The position numbers were made by a program, and so were the translations under genes. Below, piece after piece: positions 44,790-53,581 of a stretch of 64,000 nucleotides of DNA. The notes beneath the pieces are model-generated. The model was not told where the DNA came from. It made no database searches and worked only from the letters and a program-made list of their open reading frames with translations. How positions within the stretch are numbered: position 1 is the stretch's first letter; the number at the start of each line of letters is the position of its first letter. This DNA comes from Myxococcales bacterium (lineage in GTDB: Bacteria; Myxococcota_A; Polyangia; Fen-1088), in assembly GCA_022184915.1 (NCBI GenBank), contig JAGTJU010000006.1, forward strand, positions 62,001 through 126,000, given 5' to 3'.

Positions 44790-45968
44790 ATGTCGCCGCT
44801 CTTGTCTTTGCTCACGGTCACTGCGGGCCCGGTGTTCCTCCAGGATGTGGTCGCGGGCCCGGCCCCCCACGCCTACACCTTGCAGATCGAAGGCGAAGCA
44901 CCGCTCGAGGCGTCACAGGTCAAGGGCCGTGTCGATGGTCGCCGTGTGACCGTCGACGTTTTCGGGGCCCGGGTCCGCAAGGACAAACGCACGTTTGGCC
45001 AGGGCGACGGCGCCGTGAGGGCTTACCGGCATCGAGACAGGGTCGAACTCGAGGGTCGCCTTCCTGACGGGGACTGCGAAGCCCGCGTCAACATTGCGGC
45101 AGGGCCCTCCGGGCGTGTTCTCGCCCGTGTCAGCTGCCCCGGCGTGAGCCGCGTCGTCTCCGCGCCTCCCGTCGTGAGCGCGCCGGCCGAGGTAAAGATC
45201 GCTCCCGAGCAAGAGGCGCTTCGTCAGGCGGTGGCGCTGGCTGCGCCAGTGCCCGAAGAATCTCCCCAGGCGATGCGCGCGGCGCCGCCATCGGCCGCCC
45301 AGAAGGACCCCGCGCCGAGCCCCGCCACCGGCGCACCCGCTGTCCCCACAGCCACCGAGGCGGCATCCTCTTCTGCCCCTGCACCCGGCGGGACCAATGC
45401 GACCGCGCCTCGGCCTGAGGTGTCCTCCACGACGCAAACGCTGGACGCGCCCAGCTTGTGGGGGAGCGCTCTAGGTGCCTTGCTCCCGGTGGGCGTGCTG
45501 GGGCTCGTCGCGTTTTTTGGATTGAAGCTCGCGCGCAAGCGTCGCGGGTTCGGGCGACACGTCCACATCGTCGAGACCACGCCCCTTGGTCCCAAGCGAG
45601 CGCTCATCGTGGTGCGGGTGGGCAACGAAACACTGCTTCTCGGCGCCAGCGAGGCCGGGATCTCTCTCATACAGGTCAGGCCCTCCGAAGCGCTCGTGGG
45701 CGAGGCCGTCGAGGCCGAAGCGCCTCGCTCCGTGGAGGCGGTGGCAAGCACCTGGACCGACACCTTGGTGGTCCCTGAACCGCTCGCGGAGCCCGAGACC
45801 CCCGGTCAAGTGAAGCTGCTCTCGCGGCTTTTCCGCAAGAGACGCCAGGACATTCCCGAGGCATGGCCCTTTGCCAACGTGCTCGACGCCAGCCTACTCG
45901 AAGAGTCCATCGAAGACCGCGAGCTGCGCGAAAAGCTGGCCATGGGTATGGAGGCTCGGATCCCGTGA
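44790..45968 (+). CDS. fliO: Flagellar FliO with a large N-terminal extension
   Basis: 392 residues from ATG 44790 (GAGGAGGT upstream). The FliO part is C-terminal: a transmembrane helix near 228-250 (GALLPVGVLGLVAFFGLKLA), then RHVHIVETTPLGPKRALIVV and NETLLLGASEAGISLIQV. Before it lie a beta-rich domain (about 25-125; YTLQIEGEAPLEASQVKGRV, RVELEGRLPDGDCEARVNIA), possibly AMIN-like, and an Ala/Pro linker. The family is normally about 120-150 residues, so this is an unusual architecture. The extension should be periplasmic. FliO assists FliP assembly. Overlaps fliP by 4 bp. Confidence 0.85.
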   Translation: MSPLLSLLTVTAGPVFLQDVVAGPAPHAYTLQIEGEAPLEASQVKGRVDGRRVTVDVFGARVRKDKRTFGQGDGAVRAYRHRDRVELEGRLPDGDCEARVNIAAGPSGRVLARVSCPGVSRVVSAPPVVSAPAEVKIAPEQEALRQAVALAAPVPEESPQAMRAAPPSAAQKDPAPSPATGAPAVPTATEAASSSAPAPGGTNATAPRPEVSSTTQTLDAPSLWGSALGALLPVGVLGLVAFFGLKLARKRRGFGRHVHIVETTPLGPKRALIVVRVGNETLLLGASEAGISLIQVRPSEALVGEAVEAEAPRSVEAVASTWTDTLVVPEPLAEPETPGQVKLLSRLFRKRRQDIPEAWPFANVLDASLLEESIEDRELREKLAMGMEARIP

Positions 45969-46663
45969 CCCCGACGGCACCCAGTACGCCAGGGCTCGCC
46001 GGCTTCATCGATGCGGCGAGCGCCATGGCTCCGGCCGGCGGCTCCACGGCGGTGAAGCTCTTCTTACTGCTCACGCTGCTCTCGTTCGCCACCGCCATCC
46101 TGACCTCCATCACGTGCTTCATTCGCATCGTCGTGGTGATGTCGTTCCTCCGACAGGCCTTGGGAACGCCGCAGTTGCCACCCACGCAGGTCGTCGTGGG
46201 CCTGTCGCTCTTCCTGACGGTCTTCATCATGACCCCGACCGCCACCGAGGTACACGAGAAGGCCCTTGTGCCCCTCTTCGCAGACCAGATCTCCTTGGGC
46301 GAGGCGCTCGAGCGCGCCGAAGGTCCCGTGCGGGGCTTCTTGATGAAGCACACCCACGTCGACGAGATAAGGTTGTTCTACGAAGTTTCGGGCCGGGCGC
46401 GTCCCCAAAAGGGTGACACCGTCCCGATGGCGGTGTTGATCCCCGCCTTCATGGTCTCCGAGCTCACGACCGCGTTCAAGATGGGGCTCTTCATCTTCAT
46501 TCCCATGTTGGTGATCGATGTGCTCATCGCCGCCATCCTCATGAGCTTGGGCATGATGATGGTGCCACCGCAGATGGTGTCGTTGCCGCTCAAGGTGGGA
46601 GTGTTCCTGCTCGCGGGAGGTTGGCACTTGGTGGTTTCCTCTCTGGTGAGGAGCTTCGCGTGA
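45965..46663 (+). CDS. fliP: Flagellar export-gate protein FliP
   Basis: 232 residues, GTG start inside the fliO stop codon. ITCFIRIVVVMSFLRQALGT then PQLPPTQVVVGLSLFLTVFI is the FliP signature with the flagellar Arg. The cytoplasmic/periplasmic loop RGFLMKHTHVDEIRLFYEVS and the C-terminal helices (PAFMVSELTTAFKMGLFIFI, VSLPLKVGVFLLAGGWHLVV) are conserved. FliP pentamers form the base of the export pore. Comparison with the second copy at 1753-2457 shows clear homology but different hallmark residues. Confidence 0.95.
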   Translation: MTPTAPSTPGLAGFIDAASAMAPAGGSTAVKLFLLLTLLSFATAILTSITCFIRIVVVMSFLRQALGTPQLPPTQVVVGLSLFLTVFIMTPTATEVHEKALVPLFADQISLGEALERAEGPVRGFLMKHTHVDEIRLFYEVSGRARPQKGDTVPMAVLIPAFMVSELTTAFKMGLFIFIPMLVIDVLIAAILMSLGMMMVPPQMVSLPLKVGVFLLAGGWHLVVSSLVRSFA

Positions 46664-46920
46664 ACGACGTCTCGGCCGTGGCGCACGAAGGCTTCACTCT
46701 GCTGGGCGCCACCGGTGGCCCCCTCATTCTAGGGCTCTTGGTGGTGGGCGTGCTCATGGGAATCTTTCAGGCCACCACACAGATCAACGATCCCTCCGTA
46801 TCGTTTCTCCCCCGTCTGCTGGTTGCCATCCTGGGCTCCTACTTCATGGGCGGATGGGTGCTCGAACGGTGCGCGAAGTACTTGGCCTCCGCGATCGAGC
46901 GTATCGCGGGAGGCGCGTAG
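46660..46920 (+). CDS. fliQ: Flagellar export-gate protein FliQ
   Basis: 86 residues from GTG 46660, which overlaps the fliP stop and follows AGGAGC. Two transmembrane helices flank the loop QATTQINDPSVSFLPRLLVA, which fits the FliQ motif. FliQ subunits wrap the FliP-FliR pore and form an export lock. An open frame extending upstream to 46621 is only fliP read in another frame. Confidence 0.93.
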   Translation: MNDVSAVAHEGFTLLGATGGPLILGLLVVGVLMGIFQATTQINDPSVSFLPRLLVAILGSYFMGGWVLERCAKYLASAIERIAGGA

Positions 46921-46932
46921 GGGAGGTCTAGC

Positions 46933-47679
46933 GTGGAAGCCTGGCAGCCCCTCGTCCTTGGCTATTGGCTCGTGTTCCTGCGCTGCGGGGGGCTTTTCTT
47001 CGGAGCGCCGGTGATCGGCGCTCAGGCGATTCCCTCCAGCATCAGGATCACGGTAGCGTTGCCCGTGGCCTTTGCTGCCTTTGCGGGGGCCGGCTTTCCG
47101 CCCGACACGTCGGACAATCTCCTCGTTTACGCCCTGAGGTGCCTTTGCGAGGTGATCCTGGGCCTGGGAACCGGCATGTGCGCGCGCCTGGTGCTCGCGG
47201 CCTCCGCGGGCGCGGGGCACCTGGCGGGGCTCGCCATGGGGATCGGGTTCGCCCAGGTGCTCGATCCCAACGAGGGCGGAGATTCGTCTCCCACTGCCCA
47301 GATCACCAGTACGTTGTCCATGGTCATGTTTGTCGCCATGGGCGGCATGCAGACCCTCATCATTTGGCTGGGTCGTTCCCTGACGGACCTGCCACCAGGT
47401 TCCGCATTCGACCTCCAGCGCCTGGCGTGGGCCGTGGTGGCCAGCGGGCTCCACTCGGTGAGCCTCGCGGTAAAGCTGGCTTATCCGGTGCTGGCGGCGG
47501 TGCTGGTAGGGCAAGTGGGGTTGGCGATCGTGGGGCGCACGGCCCCACAGTTGAACATGTCGAGCGTGGGCTTCACCGTCACCATCGTGGCGGGAGCCGC
47601 CGTGGCTGCGGCCGTGACGCCGCAGATCACTGAGATCGCGGCGCGCGAAGCGCTGGCCGCCCTCACGCGGAGCCACTAG
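46933..47679 (+). CDS. fliR: Flagellar export-gate protein FliR
   Basis: 248 residues, GTG start with GGGGAGGT upstream. About six transmembrane segments; family blocks WLVFLRCGGLFFGAPVIGAQ, VPSSIRITVALP-like IPSSIRITVALPVAFAAF and the C-terminal VGLAIVGRTAPQLNMSSVGF are present. FliR completes the FliP5-FliQ4-FliR1 pore. Spacing to flhB is 7 bp. Confidence 0.94.
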   Translation: MEAWQPLVLGYWLVFLRCGGLFFGAPVIGAQAIPSSIRITVALPVAFAAFAGAGFPPDTSDNLLVYALRCLCEVILGLGTGMCARLVLAASAGAGHLAGLAMGIGFAQVLDPNEGGDSSPTAQITSTLSMVMFVAMGGMQTLIIWLGRSLTDLPPGSAFDLQRLAWAVVASGLHSVSLAVKLAYPVLAAVLVGQVGLAIVGRTAPQLNMSSVGFTVTIVAGAAVAAAVTPQITEIAAREALAALTRSH

Positions 47680-47686
47680 GAGCAGC

Positions 47687-48760
47687 GTGGCAGAGGACCA
47701 GGACGAACGCACAGAAAAGCCTTCGGGGCGCAAGCTCAGCGAAGCGCGCGCCGAAGGCCAGGTCTCGGTCTCACGCGATGCCCCTCAGTGGATGGGCATG
47801 GCCATGGGCACGGTGGCACTCTTCACCCTCGGAGGCAGTTTTCAGGAATCGCTGGTGGGGCTGCTCCGGGGCGCGACCATGATGATGGTCGACCCGGCGC
47901 CCGAGCGGCTGTGGCCCCTGCTGTCTGCACCTTTCGAGCTCGGATTGCTGATCTGCACCTTGGCTACGGTCGCGGTCATCGCCGGGTATCTGGTTCAGAC
48001 GGGCGGCCACGTGTGGCCGAACCTCATCTTCAAGGGCTTTTCGGGCCTCCTGAGCTTGCAGGGACTCACCCGCATGTTCAGTCGTCGCATGCTCGTCGAT
48101 CTTGGACTCTCGTTAGTCAAGACCGGCGCTGTCGTTTGGGTGTTCTGGACTGCCGTCAGTGCCGACTTTCTGTCGCTGCCTGCCATCTCTCTGGCACCGC
48201 CGGGTGAGCAGTTTCAGCTCATGTGGCGCCCCATTGCCCATGGCGCTGTCAAAGTCCTGGCAGCGATGCTGGTCCTCGTAGGTATCGATATTGCAATCTC
48301 TCGCTACCGGCACCTCAAGGGGCTGAAGATGACGAAGCAAGAGCTCAAACGCGAGGCCAAGGACGACGAAGGCGACCCACAAGTCCGTGGGCGCCGAAAG
48401 GCCAAACACCGAGAGCTCGCACGCGGGCGGGCCGCCGTCGAGGTGCCGCGCGCCGATGCCCTCGTCGTCAACCCCACCCACATCGCGGTGGCGATTCGTT
48501 ATCGTCCTGGCAAGGACCCCGCACCCCTCGTCACGGCCAAGGGAAAAGGGGAGATCGCCGAGTACATGCGAGAGTTGGCACGCCAACACGGCATCCCCAT
48601 CTACGAGGACATCCCGCTTGCTCGGCTCCTGCATCGCAAAGTGAAGGTAGGGCGTGCCGTGCCAGCCGAGACCTACAAGGCCGTGGCCGCGGTGCTTGCG
48701 TTCGTCTACCGCGTGACGCGTCGTAAGGCGCCGGTCGTCGGAGCTCAGGTCCAGCTGTGA
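47687..48760 (+). CDS. flhB: Flagellar export switch protein FlhB (full length)
   Basis: 357 residues, GTG start. N-terminal EKPSGRKLSEARAEGQVSVS, four transmembrane segments, then the linker KMTKQELKREAKDDEGDPQV. The cytoplasmic domain contains the autocleavage site VVNPTHIAVAIRYRPG (Asn-Pro-Thr-His near residue 262) and ends with ARQHGIPIYEDIPLARLL and VYRVTRR. It anchors the export gate and switches substrate class after hook completion. It is the intact counterpart of the truncated protein at 3556-4272. Confidence 0.96.
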   Translation: MAEDQDERTEKPSGRKLSEARAEGQVSVSRDAPQWMGMAMGTVALFTLGGSFQESLVGLLRGATMMMVDPAPERLWPLLSAPFELGLLICTLATVAVIAGYLVQTGGHVWPNLIFKGFSGLLSLQGLTRMFSRRMLVDLGLSLVKTGAVVWVFWTAVSADFLSLPAISLAPPGEQFQLMWRPIAHGAVKVLAAMLVLVGIDIAISRYRHLKGLKMTKQELKREAKDDEGDPQVRGRRKAKHRELARGRAAVEVPRADALVVNPTHIAVAIRYRPGKDPAPLVTAKGKGEIAEYMRELARQHGIPIYEDIPLARLLHRKVKVGRAVPAETYKAVAAVLAFVYRVTRRKAPVVGAQVQL

Positions 48761-50844
48761 CGATCGAAACCGACAAGAGCATCCGTACCAGCCAGGCGTT
48801 GATGGCGGCGGCTGTTGTGGGGGTCATGTCGATCCTCATTTTGCCGCTGCCGCCGGCAGTGATGGACGTTCTTTTGGCGTTCAACGTCAGCATCTCGATC
48901 CTGATCCTTCTCATTTCGCTCGCGCTCAAGCAGCCGCTGGACTTCACGGTCTTCCCCAGCCTCCTCCTCATCACCACGCTCTTTCGCTTGGGGCTCAACG
49001 TGGCCACCACGCGGCTCATCCTGGGCAGCGGAGGCGAGGGAGCGGCCGCGGCAGGCAGCATCATCGAGGCCTTTGGTCGCTTTGCGGTGGGAGGCAGCCT
49101 CATCGTGGGGGCCGTCGTGTTCACCATCTTGATGGTGGTGAACTTCGCCGTGATCACCAAAGGCTCGGGCCGTATCGCAGAGGTGGCGGCGCGCTTCACG
49201 TTGGATGCCCTGCCCGGAAAGCAGATGGCGATCGATGCCGACCTCGCGGCCGGAAACATCACCGAGCAGGCGGCCCGCAGCCGGCGCGAAGCGCTGCAAC
49301 GCGAGGCCGAGTTCTTCGGCGCCATGGACGGCTCCAGCAAGTTCGTCCGCGGCGACGTGGTGGCGGGCCTCGTCATCACCATCATCAACATCATCGGCGG
49401 GCTCGTGGCCGGCATGGCGCGCGATGGCCTCTCTCTTGCCGACGCGTTCGAGACCTACACCGTGCTCACCATCGGAGATGGTCTCGTCTCCCAGATCCCC
49501 GCGTTGCTGGTGTCCACGGCCGCCGGCATCGTGGTCACGCGGGCCGGCTCTGGCACACACCTGGGCATGGAAGTGGCCCAGCAGATCTTCGGCGAGAGCC
49601 GCACGCTTGGCTTCGCCTCCGTGATCCTCGCGATCTTCGCGCTCCTGCCGGGCATGCCCTTCATGCCTTTCATGGGCTTGGCGGCGGGGGGATTCGCCCT
49701 GTCGCGTCGCCGAAAGAAGGGCGCAGATGCCGCCAAACCCACGCCCGTCGAGAGCGACAAGCCCACGGGTGACCGGCTCCAGGATCTCATTTCCATCGAC
49801 GTGCTCGAGCTCGAGGTTGGACACGCCCTGTTGCCGCTCATCGATCTCGAGCGCGGGGGCGAGTTGCCGGGCCGCGTGACCACCCTGCGGCGACAGATCG
49901 CCTCGGACCTCGGCGTGATGCTGCCCCCCGTACATCTACGCGACAACCTCAGGCTGGATGCGCACGAGTATCGCATTCGTCTGCGAGGCATGGAGATCGG
50001 CAAAGGGACAGCCTATGCCGATCGGCTCATGGCCCTCGATCCTGTCGGGGCGCAGCCACACCTCGAGGGGGTCGATTGTGTCGCCGCCCGGGAGCCCGCC
50101 TTCGGCTTGCCCGCTGTGTGGATCCCCACGGAGAGCCGCACCCAAGCCGAGATTGCCGGGCTCACCATCGTTGATCCTGCCTCCGTGCTTACGACCCACC
50201 TGTCGGAGGCGATCAAGAAGAACGCCCACGAACTCGTCGGGCGCCAAGAGGTTCAGGATCTGCTCGGTGTCGTCGGCAAGGAGTCGCCGAAGCTGGTCGA
50301 AGACGTCATCCCGAACACGGTCACGCTCGGCGAGTTCGTACGGGTGGTGCGCGGTTTGTTGCGCGAAAACCTCTCGGTTCGCGACCTCGGTAGTGTTCTC
50401 GAGGCCGTCGCCGATGCGGCCCCGCGCAGCAAAGATCCGGTGTTCCTCGTCGAACAGGTGCGTCGCCGCTTGTTTCGGCAGATCACGGGGCGGGTGGCCG
50501 ACGCGATGGGCATGGTGCATGCCATCACGCTCGACCGCGAGAGCGAGGAGCTCCTGCGCAGGAGCTTGGGTGCCAGTGACGGCGAGGCCGTGTTGGCGCC
50601 CGATATCGACACGGCACGCCGGCTCGTGGCGGAACTGGAAAAGATGGCGGCCAGGCAGGCTGCGGAGGGCCGTTCGGCGGTGGTGATCACGTCGCCTGAT
50701 CTCCGACGACCCCTCTTCGAGTTTGGCTCTCGCTTCGTCAACGATCTCTTCGTGATCACCGCGCGAGAGTTGACACCGGGCACGTCCGTGCAGCCGGTGG
50801 GTACGATCGAACTTGGCAACCGAGCCGTTGGGAGGGCTGCGTGA
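48757..50844 (+). CDS. flhA: Flagellar export protein FlhA
   Basis: 695 residues, GTG start overlapping the flhB stop. Eight N-terminal transmembrane helices include the FHIPEP signature LDFTVFPSLLLITTLFRLGL then NVATTRLIL, and the cytoplasmic loop GSGRIAEVAARFTLDALPGK. The C-terminal cytoplasmic domain (from about residue 340; DVLELEVGHALLPLIDLERG, VHLRDNLRLDAHEYRIRLRG) binds chaperone-substrate complexes. It is the proton-coupled core of the exporter. No FlhA copy accompanies the cluster at 1352-4272. Confidence 0.97.
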   Translation: MTIETDKSIRTSQALMAAAVVGVMSILILPLPPAVMDVLLAFNVSISILILLISLALKQPLDFTVFPSLLLITTLFRLGLNVATTRLILGSGGEGAAAAGSIIEAFGRFAVGGSLIVGAVVFTILMVVNFAVITKGSGRIAEVAARFTLDALPGKQMAIDADLAAGNITEQAARSRREALQREAEFFGAMDGSSKFVRGDVVAGLVITIINIIGGLVAGMARDGLSLADAFETYTVLTIGDGLVSQIPALLVSTAAGIVVTRAGSGTHLGMEVAQQIFGESRTLGFASVILAIFALLPGMPFMPFMGLAAGGFALSRRRKKGADAAKPTPVESDKPTGDRLQDLISIDVLELEVGHALLPLIDLERGGELPGRVTTLRRQIASDLGVMLPPVHLRDNLRLDAHEYRIRLRGMEIGKGTAYADRLMALDPVGAQPHLEGVDCVAAREPAFGLPAVWIPTESRTQAEIAGLTIVDPASVLTTHLSEAIKKNAHELVGRQEVQDLLGVVGKESPKLVEDVIPNTVTLGEFVRVVRGLLRENLSVRDLGSVLEAVADAAPRSKDPVFLVEQVRRRLFRQITGRVADAMGMVHAITLDRESEELLRRSLGASDGEAVLAPDIDTARRLVAELEKMAARQAAEGRSAVVITSPDLRRPLFEFGSRFVNDLFVITARELTPGTSVQPVGTIELGNRAVGRAA

Positions 50845-51968
50845 ACGCTCAAGCACACAAGGACAACGCACAGGGTGAGATTCGCACCTTTCGCGCGACC
50901 AACACCCGCGCGGCCCTGGCAGCGATCAAGGCAGCCCTGGGGTCGGAGGCCGTCATCCTGGACACCCGCGAGGTCGGCGGCATGTTCGGCAAGCGGGAGA
51001 TCGAGGTCACGGCAACCAAGGTGAGCGCGCCCGCGACCCCGGTGGGCGAGGCCCCGCGCCCCACCGACCGCGTGGGCTCCGCCACGGGGTGGGACGAGTT
51101 GTTGCGGGTGGCGCGGCGCCTGGAAACACAGCTCGACCGCATGCGCGAGACCCCTCCCAGCACCCCTGTGGGTGAGGGCGGCAACCCCACCGAGCGGGCG
51201 GCTGTGTACCAGCGTCTCGTGAGGCGCGGCCTCGAAGAAGACCTCGCCTTCGAGATGATTCGGCAAGCGGAGCGGCTGGGTTCAGGGGCGCGAAAGGGCG
51301 ACTACCAGGAGGAAATCGCGCGCATCATTCGCAAACGGGTCGCCTGCACCCAGGCCCCCTGGCGTCAACCCGACATCGGCACCGTGCCGCGGCCCCGCTT
51401 CATGGCCCTGGTGGGGCCGACGGGTGTGGGAAAGACCACCACGATCGCGAAGATCGCGGCGCGCGCCCTGCTCGACGCGCACCTCAAGGTAGCGCTGATT
51501 ACCGTCGATACTTACCGTCTGGGAGCCAGCGAACAGCTGGCCAGGTACGGAAAAATCATGGGCATCCCCACCCACCTCGCTAGCACCGAAAAGGCCCTCG
51601 AAGAGGCTGCCGAGAACTGCCGCGCGTTCGATCTGGTTTTGATCGATACCGCGGGTCGCTCTGACGCGGAAGCGCGGCGCGCACAGATGCGCCTTTTACG
51701 GGCGGTGCCCAAAGTCGAAACGCACCTCGTATTGTCGGCCGCGACAGGTGGCCGTGAACTCGGAGCGATGGCCGAGCGCTATGCCGAGTGTGCGCCGGAC
51801 GCGCTCATCTTCTCCAAACTGGACGAGACTGACGGTCCTGGCAGCATCGTGTCGGCGTTCACGCAGCTGCCGCGGCCGGTGAGCTGCATGACGAACGGCC
51901 AACGGGTGCCCGAGGACATCATGCCCGCCTCGTCGAAGGGCATTGCCGGCATGGTTTTGGGCGCTTGA
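50841..51968 (+). CDS. flhF: Flagellar biosynthesis SRP-type GTPase FlhF
   Basis: 375 residues, GTG start overlapping the flhA stop. The N-terminal B domain (EIRTFRATNTRAALAAIKAA) is followed by a linker and NG domain: Walker A LVGPTGVGKTTTIAKIAARA near residues 190-209, ALITVDTYRLGASEQL, VLIDTAGRSDAEA and FSKLDETDGPGSI. FlhF sets flagellar position and number together with FlhG. It precedes flhG by 17 bp, the common pairing in polar flagellates. Confidence 0.96.
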   Translation: MNAQAHKDNAQGEIRTFRATNTRAALAAIKAALGSEAVILDTREVGGMFGKREIEVTATKVSAPATPVGEAPRPTDRVGSATGWDELLRVARRLETQLDRMRETPPSTPVGEGGNPTERAAVYQRLVRRGLEEDLAFEMIRQAERLGSGARKGDYQEEIARIIRKRVACTQAPWRQPDIGTVPRPRFMALVGPTGVGKTTTIAKIAARALLDAHLKVALITVDTYRLGASEQLARYGKIMGIPTHLASTEKALEEAAENCRAFDLVLIDTAGRSDAEARRAQMRLLRAVPKVETHLVLSAATGGRELGAMAERYAECAPDALIFSKLDETDGPGSIVSAFTQLPRPVSCMTNGQRVPEDIMPASSKGIAGMVLGA

Positions 51969-51985
51969 ACGCGCAAGGAGGACCC

Positions 51986-52858
51986 GTGGATCAAGCTGAG
52001 GGGCTCAGGCAGTTGGCAGCAAAGGGGCGCCTCGGGCGCGCGCCCCTGCGGGTGTTCGCCGTCACGAGCGGCAAGGGCGGGGTCGGAAAGACCAACTGCA
52101 CGGCGAATCTTGCGGTCCTTGCGGCCAAGGCGGGAAAGCGTGTGCTCGTGCTCGACGCCGATCTCGGGCTGGCCAACGTGGAGATCCTGCTTGGCATCAA
52201 GCCCAAGCATCACATCGGCGACCTGCTCTACAAGGGCGTCTCTCTCGACGACGTGATCGTCGCCGGGCCCCACGGAATTCATCTGTTGCCGGCGGGTTCG
52301 GGGGTGCAATCGCTCACCGATCTCGCGGACGAGGAAAAGATGCACCTCATCAACAGCCTCGACTCCCTGGAGGATCGCTTCGACGTCGTGTTCATCGACA
52401 CGGGCGCAGGCATCGGCGACAACGTCATGTTCTTCGCAGGTGCGGCGCAGGAGTCGATCCTCGTGGTGAGCCCCGAACCCACGTCCTTGGTGGACGCCTA
52501 TGCCGCCGTGAAGGTCCTCTCGCAGGACGCGGGCGTCAGCCGGTTCGCGGTTCTGGTGAACCCCGTGGTCGACGAACTCGCCGCTCGCGACATTTTTCCT
52601 AAACTGACCGGCGTGGCTAGCCGCTTCCTGAAGGCGAAGCTGCGCCTGCTCGGCTACGTGCCACGGGACGAGAACGTGCACAGGGCGGTCATGCACCAAA
52701 GGGCCGTGGTCGACATGTTCCCTTCGGCACCGTCCGCCCGCGCCTTCGCGAGCGCGGCGGAGCGGCTCTTCGACGTGGAAGGGGAGGCGAACCTGGAAAG
52801 CGGCCTCAAGTTCATGTGGCAGCGGCTGCTGCGCGAGTCACAGGCCGTTGCCGGATGA
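51986..52858 (+). CDS. flhG: MinD-like ATPase FlhG (FleN/YlxH)
   Basis: 290 residues from GTG 51986. This start is preferred over TTG 51965 because AAGGAGG precedes it and the protein then opens with DQAEGLRQL, the conserved FlhG N-terminal motif that activates FlhF. The deviant Walker A SGKGGVGKTNCTANLAVLA lies near residues 28-46. DADLGLANVEILLGI, FIDTGAGIGDNVMFF and the C-terminal membrane-targeting region follow. It limits flagellar number and counts basal bodies. fliA begins 12 bp later. Confidence 0.95.
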   Translation: MDQAEGLRQLAAKGRLGRAPLRVFAVTSGKGGVGKTNCTANLAVLAAKAGKRVLVLDADLGLANVEILLGIKPKHHIGDLLYKGVSLDDVIVAGPHGIHLLPAGSGVQSLTDLADEEKMHLINSLDSLEDRFDVVFIDTGAGIGDNVMFFAGAAQESILVVSPEPTSLVDAYAAVKVLSQDAGVSRFAVLVNPVVDELAARDIFPKLTGVASRFLKAKLRLLGYVPRDENVHRAVMHQRAVVDMFPSAPSARAFASAAERLFDVEGEANLESGLKFMWQRLLRESQAVAG

Positions 52859-52870
52859 CAGATCGCCGCG

Positions 52871-53572
52871 ATGCACAGGGCCTTGGCCACATATGCGGCG
52901 AACCGCGAGGGCAGCGCCGACGACCTGCTCAAGCGCTACGGCACCTTGATCGATCGCATTGCGAGGCGCATTTGCTTCCGCACCGGCCTGCATAGCGTCT
53001 ACGACGATCTCTGGTCGGCGGGTGCCGTGGGTCTCATCGAGGCAAAGTCTCGCTTCGAGGCAGACAAAGGGGCCTCGTTCGAGACCTTCGCCGGTCATCG
53101 TATCCGGGGCGCCATGCTCGACGAACTCCGCAAGCTCGACCACCTGCCACGCCGACTTCGGGCGCGCACGGACGAGGTCGAAAAGACGCGTAAATCGTTG
53201 TCCGAGGAGTTCGGCCGTGAAGCCACACAGGAGGAAGTGGCTGCGTCGCTCGAGATGGACCTCGAAGACCTTGGGGGGCTCGAGGCGTTGCGTTCGCCGC
53301 AGGTGCCGCTCGAGAGCGTTTTGGCCACGTTAACCTTCGAAAGCGGCGTGGATGACGATCTCGACAGGGGCAAGCTTTTGGCGCGCCTCGCCCGGGCGGT
53401 GGAAGCTCTGCCCGAACGGCTCCAGATCCTGGTCTCCCTGCACTATGTCGAGGGGCTCTCCTACCGCGAGATCGCGCACATCTTCGACGTGAGCGAGCCG
53501 CGGGTCTGCCAATTGCACGCCGACGCCATGAGGCGCCTACGGGAAACTCTGCGACCCGACGATGGTTCGTGA
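52871..53572 (+). CDS. fliA: Flagellar sigma factor FliA (sigma-28)
   Basis: 233 residues. Region 2 is DDLWSAGAVGLIEAKSRFEA and FETFAGHRIRGAMLDELRKL (the family's IRGAmlDeLR signature). Region 3 (RKSLSEEFGREATQEEVAAS) and region 4 (LPERLQILVSLHYVEGLSYR, EIAHIFDVSEPRVCQLHADA) are complete. It directs late flagellar genes. A sigma-28-like promoter at 42781 upstream of fliL would place fliA under its own control. It follows flhG in the same operon. Confidence 0.95.
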   Translation: MHRALATYAANREGSADDLLKRYGTLIDRIARRICFRTGLHSVYDDLWSAGAVGLIEAKSRFEADKGASFETFAGHRIRGAMLDELRKLDHLPRRLRARTDEVEKTRKSLSEEFGREATQEEVAASLEMDLEDLGGLEALRSPQVPLESVLATLTFESGVDDDLDRGKLLARLARAVEALPERLQILVSLHYVEGLSYREIAHIFDVSEPRVCQLHADAMRRLRETLRPDDGS

Positions 53573-53581
53573 TGGGGCAAC

